The notes beneath the pieces are model-generated. The model worked only from the letters and a program-made list of their open reading frames with translations. It searched no databases and had not been told where the DNA came from. This document shows positions 12,176 to 21,478 of a stretch of DNA of 64,000 bases, one piece after another (the first letter of the stretch is position 1; each line of letters starts with the position of its first letter). Both the position numbers and the translations under genes were made by a program. The DNA lies in assembly GCA_040371205.1 (NCBI GenBank), contig AP031382.1, positions 1-64,000 of the forward strand, given 5' to 3'. Source of the stretch: Rhodanobacter sp. Its GTDB lineage: Bacteria > Pseudomonadota > Gammaproteobacteria > Xanthomonadales > Rhodanobacteraceae.

Positions 12176-14116
12176 TCATTTGATGAGTCGCTCCTCGACG
12201 AGGTTCTTCACCACGCCGGGGTCGGCCAGGGTGGAGATGTCGCCGAGCTGGTCGGTTGCGTTCTCGCCGATCTTGCGCAGGATGCGGCGCATGATCTTGC
12301 CCGAGCGTGTCTTCGGCAGGCCGGGCGCCCACTGGATGTAGTCGGGCGTGGCGATCGGGCCGATCTCCTTGCGCACCCAGGCCACCAGCTCCTTGCGCAG
12401 TTCGTCGCTGCCGCTCTCGCCGGCATTCAACGTGACGTAGGCATAGATGCCCTGGCCCTTGATCTCGTGCGGGCAGCCGACCACGGCGGCCTCGGCCACC
12501 TTGGGGTGCGACACCAGCGCGCTCTCCACCTCGGCCGTGCCGATGCGGTGGCCGCTGACGTTGATCACGTCGTCCACGCGGCCGGTGATCCAGTAGTAGC
12601 CGTCCGCGTCGCGCCGTGCGCCGTCGCCGGTGAAGTAGTTGCCGGGATAGGCGCTGAAATAGGTTTCGACGAAGCGCTGGTGGTCGCCGTACACGGTGCG
12701 CATCTGGCCGGGCCACGAGTCGGTGATCAGCAGGTTGCCCTCGCAGGCGCCCTGCTGCACTTCGCCGTTGGCGTCGACGATGGCGGGCTTCACGCCGAAG
12801 AACGGCTTGGTGGCCGATCCGGGCTTGGTGTCGGTGGCGCCGGGCAGCGGGGTGATCAGGATGCCGCCGGTTTCGGTCTGCCACCAGGTGTCCACGATCG
12901 GCAGGCGGCTGTCGCCCACCACGCGGTGGTACCACTCCCAGGCCTCGGGGTTGATCGGTTCGCCCACCGTGCCGAGCACGCGCAGCGAGGCGCGAGAGCA
13001 CGACTTCACCGGCGCTTCGCCTTCGCGCATCAGCGCGCGGATCGCAGTCGGCGCGGTGTAGAACAGCGACACCTTGTGCTTGTCCACCACCTGCCAGAAG
13101 CGGCTCACGTCGGGGTAGTTCGGCACGCCGTCGAACATCAGCACGGTGGCGCCGTTGGCCAGCGGGCCGTACACCACGTAGCTGTGGCCGGTGATCCAGC
13201 CCACGTCGGCTGTGCACCAGTAGACATCGTCCTCGCGCAGGTCGAACACGCACTCGTGGGTGTAGCTGGTGTAGACGAGGTAGCCCCCGGAAGTGTGCAG
13301 CACGCCCTTGGGCTTGCCGGTGGAGCCGGAGGTGTAGAGGATGAACAGCGGGTGCTCGGCTTCCATCGGCTCGGCCGGGCAGTCGGCGGATTGGCCGTCC
13401 ATCAGGTTGTGCCAGTAGCGGTCGCGCGGCGACTGCATCGGCACCGCGCTGCCGGTGCGGCGCACCACCACCACGGTTTCCACGCTGTGGGTGCCGGTGC
13501 GCTCCAGCGATGCGTCCACGTTGGCCTTGAGCGGAATCTTCTTGCCGCCGCGCACGCCCTCGTCGGCGGTCACCACCACCTTGCACTGCGAGTCGGCGAT
13601 GCGCCCGGCCAGCGAGTCGGGGGAGAAGCCGCCGAACACCACCGAGTGGATCGCGCCGATGCGCGCGCAGGCCAGCATCGCCACCGCGGCCTCGGGGATC
13701 ATCGGCAGGTAGATCGCCACGCGGTCGCCCTTGGCCACGCCCAGGTGCTTCAGCGTGTTGGCGAACTTGCACACTTCGGCGTGCAGCTCGCGGTAGGTCA
13801 GGCTACGCGTCTCGTTGGGATCGTCGCCCTCGAAGATGATCGCCACCTTGTCGCCGCGTTCGGCCAGGTAGCGGTCGAGGCAGTTGGCCGACACGTTGAG
13901 CGTGCCGTCCTCGTACCAGCGGATGTGCAGGTTCTTCGGGTCGTAGGAGACGTCTTTGATCTTCGTCGGCTTCTTCGCCCACGTCAGCCGTTCGCCCGCC
14001 CTTGCCCAGAAGCCCTCGGGATCCTTCACCGACTCGGCGTACAGCCGCTCGTAGTCGTCCTGGCGGATGCGCGCCTTGGCCGCGAACGCGGGGTCGACGG
14101 GATGGATCGTGGACAT
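12176..14116 (-). CDS. acs: Acetyl-CoA synthetase (acetate-CoA ligase)
   Basis: Acs activates acetate via acetyl-AMP to acetyl-CoA. The 646-residue length is typical. Motifs: P-loop-like [15 protein letters not shown] near 265, WWQTETGG near 410 (acetate pocket), [20 protein letters not shown] near 490, and the C-terminal [15 protein letters not shown] whose lysine is the usual acetylation site for activity control. It is transcribed away from the radical SAM gene; the shared 217-bp gap must hold both promoters, and I could not place a convincing -35/-10 pair there. An 8-bp inverted repeat at 12147-12179 overlaps its stop. Confidence 0.98.
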   Translation of the reverse strand: MSTIHPVDPAFAAKARIRQDDYERLYAESVKDPEGFWARAGERLTWAKKPTKIKDVSYDPKNLHIRWYEDGTLNVSANCLDRYLAERGDKVAIIFEGDDPNETRSLTYRELHAEVCKFANTLKHLGVAKGDRVAIYLPMIPEAAVAMLACARIGAIHSVVFGGFSPDSLAGRIADSQCKVVVTADEGVRGGKKIPLKANVDASLERTGTHSVETVVVVRRTGSAVPMQSPRDRYWHNLMDGQSADCPAEPMEAEHPLFILYTSGSTGKPKGVLHTSGGYLVYTSYTHECVFDLREDDVYWCTADVGWITGHSYVVYGPLANGATVLMFDGVPNYPDVSRFWQVVDKHKVSLFYTAPTAIRALMREGEAPVKSCSRASLRVLGTVGEPINPEAWEWYHRVVGDSRLPIVDTWWQTETGGILITPLPGATDTKPGSATKPFFGVKPAIVDANGEVQQGACEGNLLITDSWPGQMRTVYGDHQRFVETYFSAYPGNYFTGDGARRDADGYYWITGRVDDVINVSGHRIGTAEVESALVSHPKVAEAAVVGCPHEIKGQGIYAYVTLNAGESGSDELRKELVAWVRKEIGPIATPDYIQWAPGLPKTRSGKIMRRILRKIGENATDQLGDISTLADPGVVKNLVEERLIK

Positions 14117-14333
14117 GCGTATCTCCTTGATGGCGTGGATGCGGGTGGCAAACGCGGTTTCTGAGTGTAGCGATGTCGCCGCAGCGGTGAAGTATTGCGC
14201 TTATAAACTTTGGCCGAGGTCAAGGCCCGCGGCATGGTTCTGCACAAGCCGGGCTCCGGCATGCAAAGTCCACCTTGACCAGACCGCACTGGCTCCGGCT
14301 CCGGTATGAGGCACCGGTGTCGCGCGCGGTGAG

Positions 14334-15449
14334 ATGCCAGCACGCGACACTGCGCGGATGGGCGATTCCTTTCTTCCACCGCAGGCGATCAAGGGACGCG
14401 GTGCCGCTTCCAATCCGGAAGGGCGCTTCGAAACCCTCCGTCACCATGCCGAGGACGACGGCTGGCAGGGCGCGCTGCTGGACGAGGCTGCGCCGCGTCC
14501 GCGCACCTGCGTCACCGAGGAACGCGCGCGCAGCGTCATTACCCGCAACGACTCGCCGGATCTTGCCTTCGAGCAGGCGCTGAACCCTTTTCGCGGTTGC
14601 GAGCACGGGTGCGTGTATTGCTTCGCGCGTCCCTCGCACAGCTATCTCAACCTCTCGCCCGGCCTCGACTTCGAGACCAAGCTGCGCGCCAAGGGCAACC
14701 TCGCCGAGGTGTTGCGCGGCGAACTGGCGAAACCCGGCTACGTGCCCAGGCCGATCAACATCGGCAGCAACACCGACCCCTACCAGCCGATCGAGAAAAA
14801 GTGGCGGCTCACCCGCGCCGCGCTGGAGGTGCTGGCCGAATGCCGGCATCCGTGCACCATCGTCACCAAGAACGCGCTGGTGGAACGCGATCTCGACCTG
14901 CTCGCCGCGATGGCGCGCGAGAAGCTGGTGCAGGTGTTCGTCTCGGTGAACTCGCTGGACAACCACCTCGCCGCGAAGCTCGAACCGCGCGCCAGCGCGC
15001 CGCACCGCCGCATCAAGGCGATCGCCGCGCTGGCCGGGGCCGGCGTACCGGTGGGCGTGCTGGTGGCGCCGATCATTCCCGCGCTCAACGACAGCTCCAT
15101 GGAGGCCGTGCTCGAACAGGCGCATGCGGCCGGCGCGCGCTGCGCCGGCTATACCGTGCTGCGCCTGCCGTGGGAGCTGAAGCAGTTGTTCCGCGAATGG
15201 CTGGCGCTGCATGCGCCGCAGCGCGCGGCGCACGTGATGAGCCTGGTGCAGCAGATGAACGGCGGCCGCGATTACGACAGCCACTTCGCCACGCGCATGC
15301 GCGGGCAGGGCGTGTTCGCGGAACTGCTGCGCCAGCGCTTCGAGGTTGCCTGCCGCAAGCACGGCTTCGGCCGCGCCCGTGAATTGCGGCTGGACACCTC
15401 GCGCTTCGTGCCGCCGCGCAAACCGTCGCCGCAGGGGGAGCTGTTCTGA
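14334..15449 (+). CDS. Radical SAM protein, PA0069/SplB-like family
   Basis: The 371-residue product carries the 4Fe-4S cluster motif CEHGCVYC within NPFRGCEHGCVYCFARPSH (near 90), preceded by the KGRGAASNPEGRFE N-terminal motif of the PA0069-type family, and NIGSNTDPYQPIEK near 145. These proteins resemble spore photoproduct lyase (COG1533), but their reaction is not established. Start choice is uncertain: the ATG at 14334 has GGTGAG almost touching it, and an in-frame ATG at 14358 (MGDSFLPPQ) would shorten the protein by 8 residues. It diverges from acs. Confidence 0.88.
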   Translation: MPARDTARMGDSFLPPQAIKGRGAASNPEGRFETLRHHAEDDGWQGALLDEAAPRPRTCVTEERARSVITRNDSPDLAFEQALNPFRGCEHGCVYCFARPSHSYLNLSPGLDFETKLRAKGNLAEVLRGELAKPGYVPRPINIGSNTDPYQPIEKKWRLTRAALEVLAECRHPCTIVTKNALVERDLDLLAAMAREKLVQVFVSVNSLDNHLAAKLEPRASAPHRRIKAIAALAGAGVPVGVLVAPIIPALNDSSMEAVLEQAHAAGARCAGYTVLRLPWELKQLFREWLALHAPQRAAHVMSLVQQMNGGRDYDSHFATRMRGQGVFAELLRQRFEVACRKHGFGRARELRLDTSRFVPPRKPSPQGELF

Positions 15450-15524
15450 GCCGACGTCGGGCGCGGAACCCTGTCGCGATGGCCGTGTCTCTGTTGGGTC
15501 AAGGCAGGGACGCAGCGGTGCGCG

Positions 15525-16205
15525 ATGGACGGAACGGCAATCGATGCGATACGGGCATGGACCCGCGACAGCGGCCGCGAATTCCGCTGGTTGCGGGTCG
15601 CCGCGATGGCATTGGCGATCCTGATGCACGCCGTCTTCGCCCTCTTCATGCTGCTACCCGCCGGTGCATGGCGTTGGCGTGCCGGTGCGCGAGCGGCGAT
15701 GCGATCGGATGCCCTGTCGATTCGATTCGTTGCAACGGTGGCGACGCTTCCGCCGCCGTCCCGCGTGACCAGGCTGCCGCGCGGACATGCCGCCGCGACG
15801 TTACGGACGCCGCGGACGGTGGCGCCGACCGTCGCATCGACATTGCGACCTGCGGTGAAGGCCGGCCCCACCCCATCGATGGCAGGCAACCACGACAGCG
15901 CTGCTCCGTCCGGGATTCCCGGCGGCGGCCGCTTCGCTCCCGATGCCGGCTACGCACGCGACAACGTGCAGCTGCCCGGCGGCATGCAGCCCGTGCATGG
16001 CATGCCGGTGTTCCGCATGGTCGATCCGAGGATGCAGGGCATGGCCGGTGCCGTGCGCCGGCTGCAACGGCTGTTCGGCGTGCCCGACAGCCATTGCGTG
16101 GACGTGGATGTGTGGCGCCACATGACGGTGGCCGAGCGCATCGCCAGACATATCGACGACAGCCGCATCGAGGAAACGGCCGCGCGCCATGGCTGCGGGC
16201 CGTAA
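15525..16205 (+). CDS. Hypothetical membrane-anchored protein
   Basis: I do not recognise this 226-residue protein. It has one hydrophobic segment at about 27-47 (MALAILMHAVFALFMLLPAG) after a short basic N-terminus, then a long Ala/Pro/Arg-rich low-complexity region and a more ordered C-terminus from about 150 (VFRMVDPRMQGMAGAVRRLQRLFGV) ending near a cysteine at C224. The layout (short cytoplasmic tail, single helix, proline-rich periplasmic linker, small terminal domain) resembles TonB-type proteins, but no TonB-box motif is visible. It stops 5 bp before the convergent HAD gene. Confidence 0.65.
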   Translation: MDGTAIDAIRAWTRDSGREFRWLRVAAMALAILMHAVFALFMLLPAGAWRWRAGARAAMRSDALSIRFVATVATLPPPSRVTRLPRGHAAATLRTPRTVAPTVASTLRPAVKAGPTPSMAGNHDSAAPSGIPGGGRFAPDAGYARDNVQLPGGMQPVHGMPVFRMVDPRMQGMAGAVRRLQRLFGVPDSHCVDVDVWRHMTVAERIARHIDDSRIEETAARHGCGP

Positions 16206-16209
16206 GGGT

Positions 16210-16803
16210 TCAGGCGATTTCCCGCCCGCGGTAAAACCGTCGCTGCGCCAGCGCCAGCATCGCCTCGTCCTCGTGTGTGTCGCCGTAGGCGTAGCACTGC
16301 TCGTAGGCAGCGAGGTCGTAGCGTTCGCGCACGCGCCGCGCCTTTTCCTCGCCCACGCATTGCGCGCCGCGGTAGCGGCCGGTGAGGCGGGCGCCATCGG
16401 TCTCCAGCGCGGAACAGATCAGGTCGAGGCCGTGCTGCCTGCACCACGGCGCGAGGTAGACGTCGAATCCGCCGGAGACCAGCACCACCGTGTCGCCCTG
16501 CGCGCGATGCCAGGCGATGCGTTGCATGGCATCAGGGCGCAGCACGGCGGGGATGTATTCGGCAGCGAAGCGTTGGCCGGCGGCGTGGACGCGCACGGCA
16601 GGCACACCGCGGAAGCCGAAGGTCGTTACCGCGTTGCGTATCGTGGTGCCCGCGACCAGCCCCAGCTTGTAGCCGGCCAGCATCGGCGCAAACACCGGGA
16701 TGCCCAGCGCGCGCCGCAGCGGCGTCACCGCCTGGCGCATGAAGGCGGGCATCGTCTCGTGCGTGGTAATCGTGCCGTCGAAGTCGAACAGGGCGAGGTT
16801 CAT
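16210..16803 (-). CDS. HAD-IB family phosphatase (SerB-like)
   Basis: The 197-residue product has all four HAD motifs: DFDGT near 7-11 (nucleophile D7), VLVSGGF near 110, a lysine in GEEKARR near 157, and YGDTHEDEAML near 175. The cap region is of the small helical HAD-IB type seen in phosphoserine phosphatase relatives; the substrate is unknown. Its ATG at 16803 overlaps the stop of the upstream HipA-like gene in an ATGA arrangement, so translation is probably coupled. Pairing a phosphatase with a HipA kinase is notable. Confidence 0.88.
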   Translation of the reverse strand: MNLALFDFDGTITTHETMPAFMRQAVTPLRRALGIPVFAPMLAGYKLGLVAGTTIRNAVTTFGFRGVPAVRVHAAGQRFAAEYIPAVLRPDAMQRIAWHRAQGDTVVLVSGGFDVYLAPWCRQHGLDLICSALETDGARLTGRYRGAQCVGEEKARRVRERYDLAAYEQCYAYGDTHEDEAMLALAQRRFYRGREIA

Positions 16804-18185
16804 GCGGCATCCGTGTCGAAGCGCTGGCGGCGCTGCCGCAGGGTGGCGTGGTTGGCCTCGGCGAGGCGGCGGAAATCGTCGCTGATGCCGGGATGCGCGG
16901 CCACGCGCTGCCAGTACTGGCTGGCGAGCGCGGCGGCCTGGCGCCAGTACGGCAGCGCGGCGGGCGTGGGCGGGGCCGGGTCGAAAGCGCGTGCCACCAC
17001 GGTGCCGTTGGCGGCGGGGCGGTAGAGCATGGGCAGCATGTCGTAGCTGGGCGCGAGCTGCAGCGGCAGGGCGTCGCCGAGGAAGAAGCCGAGGTTGCCG
17101 AAGTGCATGTCGGTGTTGGCGATCAGGCGGCCAAACCACCAGCGCAGGCGCACCTGCTCCAGCGCCGCGTCGTCGATCCAGCCGCGTTGCCGCATGCGCG
17201 TGGCGCCGGCGGCCCAATCGTCGCGTTCGCCGTCGTGGGCATCGCTCCATGCGGCCAGCGTGACGAAGCCGCGCCGGCCATGCGCACCGATGCGGTCGAA
17301 GCGTGTGGCTTCCAGACACAGCCAGCCTTGCGAGACGACGAGTTCGGTGTGCGTGCTTGCGTGGCCGTGTTCCGCGAGCAGTCCGGCGGCGAGGTGTTCG
17401 CAGGTCAGCAGGTCGGCCCAGCGGCGTGCGCCGGGGTGGGCGTCGGCCGGTTCGCCGAACTTCACGATCACGTGGCGCAGGCTGCTGTCGGCCTCGCGTA
17501 CGCAGGTGGTGAACTTGGCTTGCTCGCCGGCCGCGGCGGAACCTACCAGTTCGCCGCCCAGGGTGGCCTGTGCGAGTTGCGCGTAGTACTCGTTGCGCGC
17601 GGCGGCGGGGATGGCTTCTGGTTCGTGGCGCAAGGCGTGTTCCAGCGCCGTGTCGCCCAGCACGAAGTCGCCTGGCGCGTCCGCGCCGTGCAGCAGCAGG
17701 GCAGCGAGCACGGCGTCCGCGCTCCAGCGCAGGACGTCGGTGGGCAGGCCCAGTTCGCGCGACCAGCGCTGGGCGAACTGGCGCCCGAGGAAACCTTGGG
17801 GGCGCTGGTCGTCGAGGAACCACGGCAGCCCGGGAAACAGGCCGTCGGCGAATTCGCCTTGCAACCAGTCGGGTGGCGTATCGGCAGCGACCAGGCAACC
17901 GTCGCCGTGCAAGGCCGTCAGTTCACCGAACTCGCTCGAATGTCCATGCTCGTCGATTCGGTACAGCGGCCAATGCGTGCCCAGCCCGCGTACCTCGCGC
18001 ACGGCGGCGTAGCGGCTGCGCCGCGCCTGGCCCACGCGCGCTACGCGCGACCCGGCAGCGGCCAGCGCACGCGAAATGCTGGGTTGGCTGACGCCCAGCG
18101 CTGTTCCCAGCTCGCGTGCGCTGGCAATCCGGCGCAAGCGCAGGGTATCGAGCAGGCGTTCGGCAAGAGGGGTCGATCCAGCCAT
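16800..18185 (-). CDS. HTH-HipA fusion, YjjJ/HipH-like HipA family protein
   Basis: This 461-residue protein fuses an N-terminal winged-helix-like HTH (about 10-60, recognition region SQPSISRALAAAGSRVAR) to a HipA-type kinase fold. Kinase landmarks are HVIVKFGEP (238-246), the catalytic-loop-like LIANTDMHFGN (354-364) and the metal-binding SYDMLPM (380-386). Stand-alone HTH-HipA proteins such as E. coli YjjJ have been studied as toxins, and the fused HTH suggests it regulates itself. No separate HipB gene is adjacent. It heads a two-gene operon with the HAD phosphatase. A promoter overlapping a perfect palindrome lies directly upstream, and the inferred transcript start nearly coincides with the ATG. 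Confidence 0.85.
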   Translation of the reverse strand: MAGSTPLAERLLDTLRLRRIASARELGTALGVSQPSISRALAAAGSRVARVGQARRSRYAAVREVRGLGTHWPLYRIDEHGHSSEFGELTALHGDGCLVAADTPPDWLQGEFADGLFPGLPWFLDDQRPQGFLGRQFAQRWSRELGLPTDVLRWSADAVLAALLLHGADAPGDFVLGDTALEHALRHEPEAIPAAARNEYYAQLAQATLGGELVGSAAAGEQAKFTTCVREADSSLRHVIVKFGEPADAHPGARRWADLLTCEHLAAGLLAEHGHASTHTELVVSQGWLCLEATRFDRIGAHGRRGFVTLAAWSDAHDGERDDWAAGATRMRQRGWIDDAALEQVRLRWWFGRLIANTDMHFGNLGFFLGDALPLQLAPSYDMLPMLYRPAANGTVVARAFDPAPPTPAALPYWRQAAALASQYWQRVAAHPGISDDFRRLAEANHATLRQRRQRFDTDAA

Positions 18186-18192
18186 GGATGAA

Positions 18193-18266
18193 TAGATACT
18201 TGAATAGATAATTCAAGTCAAACATCCAATAAATCAGGATATTGCCTGCGTAATTGTATATCTATT
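18193..18266 (-). promoter_or_regulatory. Promoter and operator of the HipA-HAD operon
   Basis: On the minus strand, -35 TTGACT (18216-18221) and -10 TATCTA (18193-18198) are separated by 17 bp. The spacer is largely an inverted repeat, arms ACTTGAA at 18198-18204 and TTCAAGT at 18212-18218. AATAGATA occurs at 18191-18198 and 18203-18210, and inverted at 18259-18266. This looks like an autoregulatory operator for the HTH-HipA protein. The -10 ends 8 bases before the ATG, so the mRNA would be nearly leaderless. Confidence 0.6.
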
Positions 18267-18290
18267 GAATGAATTTCTGCGACGTATGAA

Positions 18291-18319
18291 CCGACCTCTC
18301 CCGGCTGGGGAGAGGTCGG
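18291..18319 (-). terminator. Hairpin after the S9 peptidase gene
   Basis: An 11-bp perfect stem (arm CCGACCTCTCC) with a 7-base loop lies 12 bp beyond the S9 peptidase stop. No strong T-run follows on the minus strand. A similar CTCTCCC palindrome occurs between emrA and emrB. Confidence 0.5.
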
Positions 18320-18331
18320 TCGCGCCATCGT

Positions 18332-20380
18332 TTACTTCGACGCCGGCAGGTACTTCGCGAACCAGGCCAGCGAGCGCTGTTCCACGTCGCGGGTGTGCGC
18401 CGGGTTGGCGAAGTGGTGGCCTTCGTTCGGGTACACCACCAGCTCGACGGGCACGCCGAGGGACTTCAGCGCATGCCAGAACTCGAAGGACTGCGGCGCG
18501 GGGCACTCCTCGTCGCGGTCGCCGACGATGATCAGCGTGGGCGTCTTCGCCTGCTTGATGAAGGTCAGCGCGGAGCTTTTGGCGTAGGCGGCCGGGTCGT
18601 CGTACAGGCTGGCGCCGAAGTACGGGATCATCCATTGGTCGATCTGGTTCTCGCCGTAATAGCTCTGCCAGTCGGAGATGCCGGCGCCGGCGACCACGGC
18701 GCGGAAACGCTGGGTCTGGGTGGGCGCGAACATGCTCATGAAGCCGCCGTAGCTCCAGCCGGTGAGGCCGAGGCGGTGGTCGTCCACCGGCGCCATCTTC
18801 TCCACCGCGTCGACGCCGGCGAGCACGTCGCGCAGGTCGCCGTAGCCGAAGTCCTTGCGGTTGGCCTGCACGAAGGCCTCACCCTGGCCGAAGCTGCCGC
18901 GCGGGTTGGGCATGAACTGGAAATAGCCTTCGGCGGCATACATCGCGCTCATGCCGGGCCAGCTCGACAGCACGCCCCAGGCTGGGCCGCCGTGCACGCT
19001 GACGATCATCGGGTAGGTCTTGTGCGGGTCGTAGTCGGCCGGGTACAGCAGCCAGCCCTGCACGTCGCGGCCTTCGTTCTTCCACTCCACCGAGACCGCC
19101 TTGCCCCACGCGGGCTTGAGCCCGGCGTTGAGCGCGGTGACGGCGGGCGGCGGCGTGCCGTCCAGCTTGCCGGCGTGCACTTCCGGCGCGTGTTCGAACG
19201 AGCTCTGCTCGAACGCCACGCGGCGGTGGTCGGCGGACAGCGACACCGAGAGCACCGCGCCGCCGGCGCCGATCATCGCCGGCAGGGTGAAGTAGGGCGC
19301 CTGCGCGGCGGCGCGGTCGCCGCGGATGTCGTAGCGGGCCAGCTGTACCTTGCCCTTGGCGTTCTGGTTTACCGTCAGCGCGTCCTTGCCGGCCCAGGCG
19401 AACCACTCCGGCGTCACCGTGATGCCGGGGGTGAGGTCGGACAGTGCGCCGCCATCGGGCGACACGCTGTAGAGGTCGCCGCCGGTGGCGCCCTGGTCGC
19501 TCATCAGGCCGCCGATGAAGGCGATCCGCGAACCGTCCGGCGACCAGCGCGGCAGCGCCATCTGCAGGCCGTGCAGCGAGCCGGCGACGGTGGACGGATC
19601 GACCACCACGCGCGGCGCGGCGCCTTGCTTCGCGTCCTGCACGTAGAGCTTGGCCACCCACCAGTTGTTGTCGCCCGGCGGCGGCGCGGCGGTGTAGGCG
19701 ATGTGCGCGCCGTCCGGCGACCAGCCGAATTCGTAGGCGTAGATCGAATCCGGCGTGAGCGTGTGCAGCGCGCCGCTGGCCACGTCGAGGCTGGCGACGC
19801 GCTGGATTTCCTCCGGCTCCTCGCCGATCACGCCTTCCTGCGGCTTGCCGGCGGCGGTGGCGGTGGCGTGGCGGGTGGCGCCGGGCACGTAGAGGAAGCC
19901 CAGCGACTGGCCGTTGGCCGTCCACGCCAGCGCGCGTGCGTAGCCGGCGAGCTTGGCCAGCTCGCGCGGCGCGGCCTTGCCGCCGACGTCGGCGAGATAG
20001 ACGTCCGTATGCATCGCCTGCGTGTTGGTGAGGTCGTGGCCGCAGTTGGCGATGAAGGCGAGCCGGTGCGAATCCGGCGACCAGGCGAGATCGCTCTTGC
20101 TGCAGTCGGCCAGGCTGGCGCCCAGGTCCAGCGCCTGCGCGTGCTTGCCGTCGGCGTCGGCCAGTTCGATCACCGGCTGCTTGCCTTCCTGCACCCAGGC
20201 CAGGCGCGATCCGTCCGGCGACAGCGCCACGTCGCCGATGCGGCGGACTTCGCCCAGCTTGGGCAGCGGCATGGCCGCGTGGGCGGCGGGTTGGGCGGCG
20301 TGCGTGTCCGGCGCCGCCTGCACCAGCAGGGGCGTGGCGGACAAGGCCAGCGAAACGAGGAGATGCGAAGACTTCGGCAT
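18332..20380 (-). CDS. Secreted S9 family peptidase (prolyl oligopeptidase/DPP-like)
   Basis: The 682-residue product has a signal peptide (MPKSSHLLVSLALSATPLLVQA), a beta-propeller region with repeated SPDGSRLAWV-type blades (about 45-390), and a C-terminal alpha/beta-hydrolase domain. The catalytic serine is in GWSYGGFMS near 545, the aspartate is likely in VGDRDEECP near 635, and the histidine in NEGHHF near 665. It should hydrolyse peptides, perhaps after proline, in the periplasm or outside the cell. It reads toward the HipA operon promoter. Confidence 0.93.
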   Translation of the reverse strand: MPKSSHLLVSLALSATPLLVQAAPDTHAAQPAAHAAMPLPKLGEVRRIGDVALSPDGSRLAWVQEGKQPVIELADADGKHAQALDLGASLADCSKSDLAWSPDSHRLAFIANCGHDLTNTQAMHTDVYLADVGGKAAPRELAKLAGYARALAWTANGQSLGFLYVPGATRHATATAAGKPQEGVIGEEPEEIQRVASLDVASGALHTLTPDSIYAYEFGWSPDGAHIAYTAAPPPGDNNWWVAKLYVQDAKQGAAPRVVVDPSTVAGSLHGLQMALPRWSPDGSRIAFIGGLMSDQGATGGDLYSVSPDGGALSDLTPGITVTPEWFAWAGKDALTVNQNAKGKVQLARYDIRGDRAAAQAPYFTLPAMIGAGGAVLSVSLSADHRRVAFEQSSFEHAPEVHAGKLDGTPPPAVTALNAGLKPAWGKAVSVEWKNEGRDVQGWLLYPADYDPHKTYPMIVSVHGGPAWGVLSSWPGMSAMYAAEGYFQFMPNPRGSFGQGEAFVQANRKDFGYGDLRDVLAGVDAVEKMAPVDDHRLGLTGWSYGGFMSMFAPTQTQRFRAVVAGAGISDWQSYYGENQIDQWMIPYFGASLYDDPAAYAKSSALTFIKQAKTPTLIIVGDRDEECPAPQSFEFWHALKSLGVPVELVVYPNEGHHFANPAHTRDVEQRSLAWFAKYLPASK

Positions 20381-20450
20381 GGTGCAGACCCGGTGCGGGA
20401 GGGAACCGCCACGCTACAACCGCGGGCGGCGGCATGCCATGTGCGTATCG

Positions 20451-21356
20451 TCAGGGCCTGGCCGCGGCCAGGGCGGCCTGACGCGCGGCCAGCTTGGCGC
20501 GGATTTCCGGGATCGCCGCCAGCGCGGCCTTCTCGCCGGCGAGGATCGCCTCGTCCTTCTGCTCGAAGTCGGCGGGGCCGATGCCGCTGAGGTCGGGGCG
20601 GATCACCACGTCGGCGCGGGCGATTTCCTGCCTGGCCAACTCGCGGCCCATGATGGTGATGGACTGCCCCATGATGTTGAACATGCCCTGCGGATTCGTG
20701 CCGCCGGGCCGCGCGGAGATGTCCACCGCGATCACGAAATCCGCGCCGAGCTGGCGCGCGGCATCCACCGGAATCGGGCTGACCAGGCCGCCGTCCACGT
20801 AATGCATGCCGCGGATCTCCACCGGCTCGAACACGCCGGGGATGCTGGAGGAGGCGCGCACGGCCTGCCCGGTGTTGCCGCTCACGAACACCGTGCGTGA
20901 CCCGGTTTCCAGCTGTGTCGCCACCGCCGCGAACGGCAGCTTCAGCCGTTCGATGGGCCGGTTGCGCACCAACTGGTTCACGTAGTCCTGCAACGCCCGA
21001 CCGCGCAGCAGGCCGCCGGAGAACAAACGCACGTCGCGGATCTTCGCCTCGTCCAGGCCGAACGCGGTCTGCTGCAGTTGGAACGGATCCATGCCGCTGG
21101 CGTACAGCGCACCCACCACGCTGCCGGCGCTGGTGCCGGCGACCACGTCGACATGGATGCCGCTGGCCTCCAGCATCTTGATCACGCCGATGTGCGCGAA
21201 GCCTTTGGCCGCGCCGCCGCCCAGCGCCAGCCCGATCTTCAGTTTCGGCGGCGGTGGCGGCGGAACGACCGGCGGCGGCACGGGTTTGGCTGCATGGGTG
21301 CAGGCGCCCAGCGCGAGCGAGGCGAGCAGCGGCAGCAAGAGGCGGCGGAACGGCAT
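20451..21356 (-). CDS. Patatin-like phospholipase, lipoprotein
   Basis: The 301-residue product begins with a lipoprotein signal, LALGAC with the lipidated cysteine at C19, a proline-rich spacer (27-37), then the patatin fold: oxyanion loop GGGAAKGFAHIG (46-57), nucleophile elbow GTSAG with S76, and catalytic aspartate in VDGG near 193. Predicted role is acyl-ester hydrolysis at the envelope; RssA-type relatives show the same layout. An in-frame ATG at 21368 would add four residues. It lies downstream of fbp on the same strand. Confidence 0.88.
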   Translation of the reverse strand: MPFRRLLLPLLASLALGACTHAAKPVPPPVVPPPPPPKLKIGLALGGGAAKGFAHIGVIKMLEASGIHVDVVAGTSAGSVVGALYASGMDPFQLQQTAFGLDEAKIRDVRLFSGGLLRGRALQDYVNQLVRNRPIERLKLPFAAVATQLETGSRTVFVSGNTGQAVRASSSIPGVFEPVEIRGMHYVDGGLVSPIPVDAARQLGADFVIAVDISARPGGTNPQGMFNIMGQSITIMGRELARQEIARADVVIRPDLSGIGPADFEQKDEAILAGEKAALAAIPEIRAKLAARQAALAAARP

Positions 21357-21478
21357 CGGTGGCGCCATGCGGAAGTGGGATGGTGCGTGGAGCCTATGGC
21401 CGGCGCATGGCGCGGGCAGGGCACGGAACGGGCGGTGTCCTTGCTCTGGCGACACCGCCGTGCCGCAGGGATGCGGCC

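Noticed and set aside
12147-12179. Inverted repeat at the acs stop as a terminator
   Set aside because: Only 8 bp with a 17-base loop, overlapping the stop codon and lacking a T-run.
12104-14164. 686-codon plus-strand frame over acs
   Set aside because: Antisense shadow of acs; His/Val/Ala-rich without motifs.
14117-14333. TATAAG-like -10 for acs with upstream TTGACC
   Set aside because: Spacing is only about 12 bp, too short for a sigma-70 promoter.
16803-17898. Long in-frame extension upstream of the HAD gene
   Set aside because: It runs antiparallel in another frame through the HipA gene; the HAD protein proper starts at 16803 with MNLALFDFDGT.
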